Position numbers and translations under genes: made by a program. 31,651 nucleotides of DNA from an uncultured Zoogloea sp. (GTDB lineage Bacteria > Pseudomonadota > Gammaproteobacteria > Burkholderiales > Rhodocyclaceae), in NCBI GenBank assembly GCA_937967645.1, contig CALBTT010000004.1:1-31651 (forward strand), written 5' to 3'. Shown here piece after piece: positions 26,214 to 31,651 of the stretch (its first letter is position 1; every line of letters begins with the position of its first letter). A model generated the notes under the pieces. The model did not search any database and had not been told where the DNA came from. It saw nothing but the letters and a program-made list of their open reading frames with translations.

Positions 26214-28139
26214 ATGTCATTGCTGAGAAGGCTGTGGGTCAGTGTGGTGGTGGCCATGGGGGTGGTACTGGCCGGGTCCTTCGGGGTCACCCTGCTTACT
26301 GCACGAGGCTATCTTGAGCAGCAATTGTCGGCCCAGGCAGGGGATGGCGCGGTATCGCTGGCCTTGTCCATGTCCCAGCAGAGCAAGGATGTCGCGACGC
26401 TCGAACTGCTGATCTCCGCCCTGTTCGATGGTGGGCACTTCCGGGTGATCCGTTTTACCGATCCGGGCGGAAAGGTGCTCATCGAGCGCGTCCAGCCAGA
26501 CCTTGCCGATGGCGTGCCGGACTGGCTGCCGGCCTTGCTGCCGCTCAACGCACGTCCCGGTCAGGCGCTGGTCAGCGACGGCTGGCGGCAGATCGGGCAG
26601 GTGACGGTGGAGGCGGCCCACGGCTATGCGCACCGCTCCCTGTGGCGGGGAAGCCTGCAGCTGGGCAGTCTGATGCTTGCCATCGGGCTGTTCTGGGCGG
26701 TGGGGGTGTCCATGCTGATGGGCTGGGTGCGCCGTCCCCTGGACGAGATGGCGGAGCAGGCGGAGGCGATCGGCGGCGGGCAGTTCCGGGTGCTGCAGGA
26801 GCCCCGGGTGGTCGAGCTGCAGAGCATGGCGCGCGCCCTCAACCGGATGTCCGAACGGGTCAGGACCCTCTTTGCCGAGCAGGCGGGGCGGATCGAGATG
26901 CTGCGGGATGAGGGCAGCCATGATGCCGGGACCGGCCTGCTGAACCGGGCGGCTTTCAATGGCGAGCTGCGCCGTGTCCTGTCGGATCCCGACGTGCCGC
27001 CGGGGGGCTGCGTTGCGGTCTTGCGGATTGCGGATCTGGCCGGCTTGAACCAGCGGTTGGGGCGGGTCCGTACGGATGAGTGGTTGGCCACGGTGGCGGA
27101 GACACTGCAGCGCAGCCTGGAGGCTGGCGATGACATGGCGCTGGGGCGCCTCGGCGGGGCGGAGTTTGGTGTGCTGGTGCCCGGGCTGGGGCTCGGTGAG
27201 GGGCGGGCCCTGCTTGAGCGGGCCTGCGGCGCGGTGACGGCGCTGGACCTGAAGATCGATGACAGCTTGCGCTTGAAGCTGGATGCCGCGGCGGTGGCCT
27301 ACCGGCGCGACGATACCCCGGGCGATGTGCTGGCGCGGGTCGATTCGGCCTTGATGCGGGCCGAGCTCGAGGGCTGCATCGTCGCCGAGCCCGGTGGTTC
27401 GCCCCTGCCGATTCCTGCTCCGGGTGAAGGAGGCTGGCGGGCGCTTCTCGACGCGGCCCTGGCCCGTCACGACTTTGCGCTGGCAGGCTATCCGGTGCTC
27501 GACGGCGAGGGACGCCTGGTGCATCGGGAATACATGCTGCGCCTGCCCGTCGACGGAGCCGTGCTGACGGCGGGGCAGTTCATGCCGGCCGCCGTGCGGG
27601 TGGGCCTGGCGGCCGCCTGTGACCTGGAGGCGATCCGCCTCGGGATCGATATGCTGGCGGCTTCGCCGGAGCCGGTCGCCATTAACGTGGCGCCTCGCTC
27701 ACTGATCGAGGCAGGCTTTCTCGACAAGCTCGACATGTTGCTCGCCACCGCCGGGCCGAATGCGGCGCGCCTCTCCATCGAGGTCAGCGAGCGTGGGCTG
27801 GATGCCAGCCTGGCCGGGCTGGAGGCGCTGGTGGAGGTCCTGTCCCGTCACGGCGCCCATCTGGGGATCGAGCACTTCGGGCGGCAGCTGGCCGCCCTGC
27901 CGCGCCTGTATGCGCTGCGGCTGGCCTACCTGAAGCTGGATGGCAGCTTCGTGGCGGCGCTGCACGAGAACGAGGGGCATCGGCGACTCGTGAAGGCCAT
28001 CGTCGATGTGGCCCGTGGCCTGGATGTGGTGGTGTATGCGGAGCAGGTGCATTGCGCCGAAGAGTGGGAGGCTGCAAGCCAGCTGGGGGTGGGCGGGATG
28101 ACCGGCCCCGAGGCATCGCGCCGGCAGCTGGCTGGGTGA
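26214..28139 (+). CDS. lapD: LapD-type c-di-GMP receptor with degenerate GGDEF and EAL domains
   Basis: Inner-membrane receptor that senses cytoplasmic c-di-GMP and sequesters LapG in the periplasm. The 641-residue layout is: first membrane helix at about 8-28; periplasmic LapD_MoxY_N domain at about 30-145, with LISALFDGGHFRVIRF; second helix at about 149-172; HAMP at about 172-225; GGDEF-like domain to about 400; EAL-like domain to the end. Both enzyme sites are degraded. GGDEF reads GGAEF (314-318), no RxxD inhibitory site is seen, EAL reads EYM (439-441), and the metal-binding DDFG reads EHFG (553-556). It should therefore bind rather than make or cleave c-di-GMP. AAGGAA right after the lapG stop gives a Shine-Dalgarno for ATG 26214, so the two genes form an operon. 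Confidence 0.94.
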   Translation: MSLLRRLWVSVVVAMGVVLAGSFGVTLLTARGYLEQQLSAQAGDGAVSLALSMSQQSKDVATLELLISALFDGGHFRVIRFTDPGGKVLIERVQPDLADGVPDWLPALLPLNARPGQALVSDGWRQIGQVTVEAAHGYAHRSLWRGSLQLGSLMLAIGLFWAVGVSMLMGWVRRPLDEMAEQAEAIGGGQFRVLQEPRVVELQSMARALNRMSERVRTLFAEQAGRIEMLRDEGSHDAGTGLLNRAAFNGELRRVLSDPDVPPGGCVAVLRIADLAGLNQRLGRVRTDEWLATVAETLQRSLEAGDDMALGRLGGAEFGVLVPGLGLGEGRALLERACGAVTALDLKIDDSLRLKLDAAAVAYRRDDTPGDVLARVDSALMRAELEGCIVAEPGGSPLPIPAPGEGGWRALLDAALARHDFALAGYPVLDGEGRLVHREYMLRLPVDGAVLTAGQFMPAAVRVGLAAACDLEAIRLGIDMLAASPEPVAINVAPRSLIEAGFLDKLDMLLATAGPNAARLSIEVSERGLDASLAGLEALVEVLSRHGAHLGIEHFGRQLAALPRLYALRLAYLKLDGSFVAALHENEGHRRLVKAIVDVARGLDVVVYAEQVHCAEEWEAASQLGVGGMTGPEASRRQLAG

Positions 28140-28165
28140 AGCGCTGAGGGCGCTTGTCGGAGGTG

Positions 28166-28201
28166 AAAAAAAGGGGGCGCCGCGAGGCGCCCCCTTTTTT
28201 T
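28166..28201. terminator. Bidirectional terminator between lapD and the adhesin gene
   Basis: A perfect 16-bp inverted repeat (AAAAAAAGGGGGCGCC with its complement) around a GCGA loop, with seven A and seven T at the ends. It ends lapGD on the plus strand and the adhesin on the minus strand. Confidence 0.92.
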
Positions 28202-28236
28202 GTGCCGCGCCTGCCCTCGAGGGGCAGGCCGGACGT

Positions 28237-31200
28237 TCAGTCTGCGTTGAGCTTACCCTTGGTCAGCAGGTCCTGGATGATCTGCGTGTCATTGCTCAGC
28301 GTGCCGCTGTTGGTGAGATCAACCCCTTGCAGGACGATCTTCTGGTCGGTCGCACCGGGGTTGAAGGTGCCCCCGGTGTAACCGCCGTTGGAGCTGACGT
28401 GCACAACGGTGTCGGAGCCAGAGCGCTCGAAGTGCAAATAGCTGCCCAGGTTACCGGCCGCGGTCCCCGAGTGGCTCTCACCCTGAAGCAGTTCCCGCAG
28501 GTCGAGTACATCGCCGCCGTCGAGGCGGGCTGCCTTGTTGAAGTCGGTGATGGCATCAACCGCCGGACGGGCGGTGGTGCCGGCGTCGCCGAGCGACCAC
28601 TTGAAGACGTCGGAGCCGAGGCCGCCGGTCAGGGTGTCATTGCCGGCACCACCGGAGAGGGTGTCCTCACCTGCGCCGCCGAGGATCACGTCGTTGCCGA
28701 GGCCGCCCTTGATCACGTCACGGCCGCTGCTGCCGGTGATGTGATCGTTGGCCGCGGTGCCATCGGTTTGCCCGCCGGTCTGGACCAGCCAGCTGCCGTT
28801 CTGGGAGGCACTCTCGATGATCTCCTGCGTGGCGTTCAGGGTCGGGGCGCTGGTGGGGGTGAACAGTGCAAAGTCGTCGGTGCCCAGGGTCTTGTAGGTG
28901 GTGTCAGCCTCGCCGTGCAGCTTGAACTCGATCCGCAGGCGGGCGTTGCCGCCCTGTTCCCAGTAGAGAATCTCGATCGGGTGCAGGCCACCCGCCAGGC
29001 CTACGTTCTCGTATAGCCGGGTGGTCGGCGACTGGATGTCGTCGAACATGGCGACGGTCTTGCCATCCACATTGATCCGGAAGCCGTCGTCGGCGGTCAC
29101 GCGGATGTCGTAGTTGCCCGTGGCCACATTCATCAGGCCGACGAAGCGCAGGCCGGAGTCGGTGGTGTAGCCCAGGCCGGTGGTGGTCTTCAGGGTGCTT
29201 GCGTCGGAGCCCGCCGTGCCGCCGCGCAGGAAGTTGTAAAGCGCACCGGAGTTGACGGCCAGGTTGGTGCCCACCGTGGGGTTGTTGCCCAGGTTGCCGC
29301 CGACCGCGCCTACCGTGGTCGTGGTGCTGCCGGTGGTGGTGGAGTAGCCGAAACCGTAGTCGATCTTGTCCGCACTGAAGGTGGCGTCCGCGCCGGAGGC
29401 CGGGGCTGCATTGTTGGTGCCCACCACGGTGGAGCCACTGCGGCCGTCGACGATGGCCGTCATGTCGGAGACATGGTCGAAGTTGCCCAGGGTGCGGTCG
29501 TCCGAGTGGGTACGGGTGATGCTCGTGTTGGTCGAGTCGTTGTAGCCGTAGTACTCGCCGGTCAGACCCAGGCTGGTGGCGCTGATGGCGCTGGTCGAAC
29601 TGCTCAGGGTGATGGTGTTGTCCGGTGCCCGATTGACGTTGAAGGTGACATCCGCCGTCGCGTGATCGCCGTCCTTGTCCACCAGCACGAAGCTGAAGCC
29701 GTCAACGCTGCTGCCGGCGAGGGTGGCCTTGGGTGTGTACGAGTAGCTGCCGGTGCTGAGGTTGATCACCAGGTTGCCGCCATCAGCGGTCTTGACCGTG
29801 AGTTCGTGGCGGCTGGCGTCGTAGGTGCCGGCATCGATACCACCGCTGGCGGTCACGCTGCCCTTGCCATTGTCCGCCGTCGGATCGTAGGTGTAGGTCA
29901 CACCGCCCACCTTGATGGACTGGATGTGGCCGCCGTCGGCACCAAAGCCGGAAGAGCCACCCAGCAGGCCGCCCGAGAGAATGTCTCCATTGGCTGTTTG
30001 ACCCACGGTGACCTGCAGGGCACCGGAGAGCTGCTCAAGGCTGGAGATCACCTGGGCATTGCGGTCGGTATGGCTGGCACCGTCATAGGCGATGGGGTCC
30101 AGCGGGGCCTGGGTGGCGCTGCCCATGCCGAGCGCGAAGCTGGTGATGCTGTTGGTGTTGAGGAAGCCCTGCCAGTTGCTGACATCGGTACCGGCAATCT
30201 CGGTACCGGAGTTGGGGGTGCCATCCGACAGGAAATAGGCCACGTTCTGGCCGGAGGCGAGCTTGCCCGGCGAGCCGAATGCGGCCTGACCCGCCGCGAT
30301 GGCTGCGTCGTAGTTGGTGGTGCCGGTGGTGCCGATGGAGGAGAGCAGGGTCTTCGCGGCGCTCACGGTGGTCCAGATTTCGCCGACCGGTGTGGCGGTG
30401 CTGTTGAAGGTCACGAGCCGGACCCGGACTTCACCCATGTTGTCGTAGCTCTCCATCAACTGGTTGAGGGAGGCGATTGCAGACTGCAGGCGCGTGCTAC
30501 CACCGACGCCATCCGCCGTGTTCATCGTGGCCGAGTTGTCCAGGATGATGAGCAGGTTGGTGTCCTGGATAGGCAGCTGGATCTGCTGGGTCTGGTTGGT
30601 GGCCTTGGGCGCGTCATCTTCCACCTCCACCGACAGCGTGCTCTTGACGATGTGGGTGCCGTCATCGACCTCGATGCCGATCGGTACGCTCAGCACGTCC
30701 TCGACGGTCGGGTCCGGATGGTCCAGGGGAGCCTTCAGCGTGACGGAGTATTCGCCCAGGTCATTGATCGTGGCCTGGACGACCTCCACGCCGTCGGCAC
30801 GGGTGCCGATCAGGGTGTGAGTGCCGCTGCCACTCCAGGAGATGTCCTGGCCGTCCGAGGTGAAGGCAGTCGTCGGTTCGGTGAGGCTGATGGCGAGGGT
30901 GGCGCTACCGACGTGGGTCAGGGTCAGCGTGCCGTTGGCGGCGGTGAGGTTGGTGCTGTCCGTATCACCGGTGGTGTCTGCAAGGCCGTTGGTGAGCCCC
31001 TCTTCGGACACATTGATCGATGCGGCCTCGACCGAGACCTCGCCGTCGATGGTGATGTCGAGCTTGGCGGTGTCCGAGCCGCCCTGGCCATCGGCAATGG
31101 CGTAGTTGAAGCTGTCGGTGAGGTGGCTGCCTGCGTTCAGGCCGGAGACCGCCGGGTTGGTGGTGTCCTGCACATAGCTGTAGGAGCCGTCGGCGTGGAT

Positions 31201-31651
31201 GGTCAGGGTGCCGTAGAGACCGGTGACCGTGGTGTCGCCGGAGGACGCGACCGGAGTGCCATTGACCGTGGTGACGGTCAGGGTGCCGCCATCGGCGTCG
31301 GTGTCCTTGCCGGGCAGGTCGTTGAGGACGTTGCCGGTGGCCGGCGCGCTGGCGTCACGGGTCAGGCTGTTCTGGTCATCCAGGGCATCCGGCGCCAGGT
31401 TGATGTGCACGCCGTCGATGGTGATGTCGAGCTTGGCGGTGTCCGAGCCGCCCTGGCCATCGGCAATGGCGTAGTTGAAGCTGTCGGTGAGGTGGCTGCC
31501 TGCGTTCAGGCCGGAGACCGCCGGGTTGGTGGTGTCCTGCACATAGCTGTAGGAGCCGTCGGCATGGATGGTCAGGGTGCCGTAGAGACCGGTGATGACG
31601 GTGTCGCCGGAGGACGCGACCGGAGTGCCATTGACCGTGGTGACGGTCAGG
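28237..31651 (-). CDS. Large type I secreted RTX adhesin (LapA-like), C-terminal 1137 residues; 5' end beyond window
   Basis: The frame is open from the right edge to the stop at 28237, with no credible start inside. From N- to C-terminus it contains two near-identical VCBS-type repeats (31651-31042), and a T1SS-143-type repeat at about 31015-30620 (TLTLTHVGSATLAISL; VEVVQATINDLGEYSVTL). A vWA domain follows (about 30570-30060) with a MIDAS-like DNSAT in LLIILDNSATM. Beyond a further repeat comes a PA14 domain (about 29570-28870; TADDGFRINVDGK). Five to six RTX nonapeptides (28746-28603; GGLGNDVILGGAGEDTL) precede a T1SS C-terminal target region ending LLTKGKLNAD. It should leave through the TolC-family duct; the RTX motifs should fold with calcium outside. 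The N-terminal retention module with the LapG site lies outside the window. Confidence 0.93.
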   Translation of the reverse strand, partial: LTVTTVNGTPVASSGDTVITGLYGTLTIHADGSYSYVQDTTNPAVSGLNAGSHLTDSFNYAIADGQGGSDTAKLDITIDGVHINLAPDALDDQNSLTRDASAPATGNVLNDLPGKDTDADGGTLTVTTVNGTPVASSGDTTVTGLYGTLTIHADGSYSYVQDTTNPAVSGLNAGSHLTDSFNYAIADGQGGSDTAKLDITIDGEVSVEAASINVSEEGLTNGLADTTGDTDSTNLTAANGTLTLTHVGSATLAISLTEPTTAFTSDGQDISWSGSGTHTLIGTRADGVEVVQATINDLGEYSVTLKAPLDHPDPTVEDVLSVPIGIEVDDGTHIVKSTLSVEVEDDAPKATNQTQQIQLPIQDTNLLIILDNSATMNTADGVGGSTRLQSAIASLNQLMESYDNMGEVRVRLVTFNSTATPVGEIWTTVSAAKTLLSSIGTTGTTNYDAAIAAGQAAFGSPGKLASGQNVAYFLSDGTPNSGTEIAGTDVSNWQGFLNTNSITSFALGMGSATQAPLDPIAYDGASHTDRNAQVISSLEQLSGALQVTVGQTANGDILSGGLLGGSSGFGADGGHIQSIKVGGVTYTYDPTADNGKGSVTASGGIDAGTYDASRHELTVKTADGGNLVINLSTGSYSYTPKATLAGSSVDGFSFVLVDKDGDHATADVTFNVNRAPDNTITLSSSTSAISATSLGLTGEYYGYNDSTNTSITRTHSDDRTLGNFDHVSDMTAIVDGRSGSTVVGTNNAAPASGADATFSADKIDYGFGYSTTTGSTTTTVGAVGGNLGNNPTVGTNLAVNSGALYNFLRGGTAGSDASTLKTTTGLGYTTDSGLRFVGLMNVATGNYDIRVTADDGFRINVDGKTVAMFDDIQSPTTRLYENVGLAGGLHPIEILYWEQGGNARLRIEFKLHGEADTTYKTLGTDDFALFTPTSAPTLNATQEIIESASQNGSWLVQTGGQTDGTAANDHITGSSGRDVIKGGLGNDVILGGAGEDTLSGGAGNDTLTGGLGSDVFKWSLGDAGTTARPAVDAITDFNKAARLDGGDVLDLRELLQGESHSGTAAGNLGSYLHFERSGSDTVVHVSSNGGYTGGTFNPGATDQKIVLQGVDLTNSGTLSNDTQIIQDLLTKGKLNAD
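28603..28746 (-). repeat. RTX nonapeptide repeats within the adhesin
   Basis: Coding repeats of the GGxGxDxxx type, from DHITGSSGRDVIKGG to LTGGLGSDVF. They form calcium-binding beta-rolls in secreted RTX proteins and precede the uncleaved C-terminal secretion signal. Confidence 0.88.
31042..31651. repeat. Near-identical 369-bp tandem repeats in the adhesin gene
   Basis: One full unit (31042-31410) is followed by a second, cut by the window edge (31411-31651). Over the shared 241 bp I count five mismatches, four of them clustered. Each unit encodes 123 residues of a VCBS-type domain (LTVTTVNGTPVASSGD, then SYSYVQDTTNPAVSGLNAG). More copies probably continue beyond the window. Confidence 0.93.

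Noticed and set aside
31042..31651. Tandem repeats as a possible CRISPR or non-coding satellite
   Set aside because: The 369-bp unit is a multiple of three and stays in the adhesin frame, encoding a VCBS-type domain; there are no short repeats with spacers.
23382..31651. Horizontally acquired island carrying the Lap genes
   Set aside because: GC content and codon use look like the neighbouring housekeeping genes, and no integrase, tRNA, IS or flanking repeats are visible.

Overview
The window looks like chromosome from a GC-rich betaproteobacterium, most likely of the Rhodocyclales (Azospira, Dechloromonas, Thauera or Zoogloea type). This rests on recognisable proteins and on gene orders familiar from that group: ilvI-ilvH-ilvC-pssA-leuA; rpsP-rimM-trmD-rplS; xseB-ispA-dxs-folE2; and sigma factor-DUF3619-DUF3106-RDD. 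Genus is inference, since no rRNA or other taxonomic marker was read. Almost all of it is densely packed housekeeping DNA with short gaps. I saw no IS element, phage, CRISPR array, tRNA or rRNA.

Layout. Positions 1-3640: pepA (leftward, cut by the window edge) diverges from lptF-lptG, the LPS-export permeases. Positions 3675-5774: a leftward unit of an ECF-like sigma factor, a small membrane protein (DUF3619), a secreted DUF3106 protein and an RDD membrane protein. Positions 5889-11915: a rightward branched-chain amino acid block, ilvI-ilvH-ilvC, then pssA (phospholipid synthesis) and leuA. Positions 11933-14197: leftward wrbA-DUF2069, diverging from a YihY/BrkB-like membrane protein gene. 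Positions 14194-15681: an unrecognised 495-residue protein with a possible PilZ-like motif. Positions 15855-18019: the ribosomal and RNA-modification operon rpsP-rimM-trmD-rplS, closed by a strong terminator. Positions 18082-22112: leftward xseB-ispA-dxs-folE2, with a Rieske-type oxygenase gene reading away from it at 22179-23285.

The most distinctive region is 23382-31651. It is a Lap-type system for cyclic-di-GMP-controlled surface adhesion. It holds a TolC-family outer-membrane channel, the periplasmic cysteine protease LapG, the catalytically degenerate GGDEF-EAL receptor LapD, and the C-terminal 1137 residues of a giant type I secreted RTX adhesin with VCBS repeats, a T1SS-143-type repeat, a vWA domain, a PA14 domain and RTX nonapeptides. 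By analogy with Pseudomonas fluorescens, high c-di-GMP makes LapD hold LapG away from the adhesin, so the adhesin stays on the cell surface. When c-di-GMP falls, LapG cuts the adhesin near its N-terminus and the cell detaches. The channel protein here is unusual: a Pro/Ala linker joins it to an extra C-terminal NTF2/SnoaL-like domain. The adhesin N-terminus, with the expected LapG site, and the ABC transporter and membrane-fusion partners lie outside the window.

Other points of interest are a sigma factor whose only plausible full-length start is CTG, a Rieske oxygenase of unknown substrate beside isoprenoid genes, a structured leader before leuA, and a perfect operator-like palindrome upstream of the PilZ-like gene.
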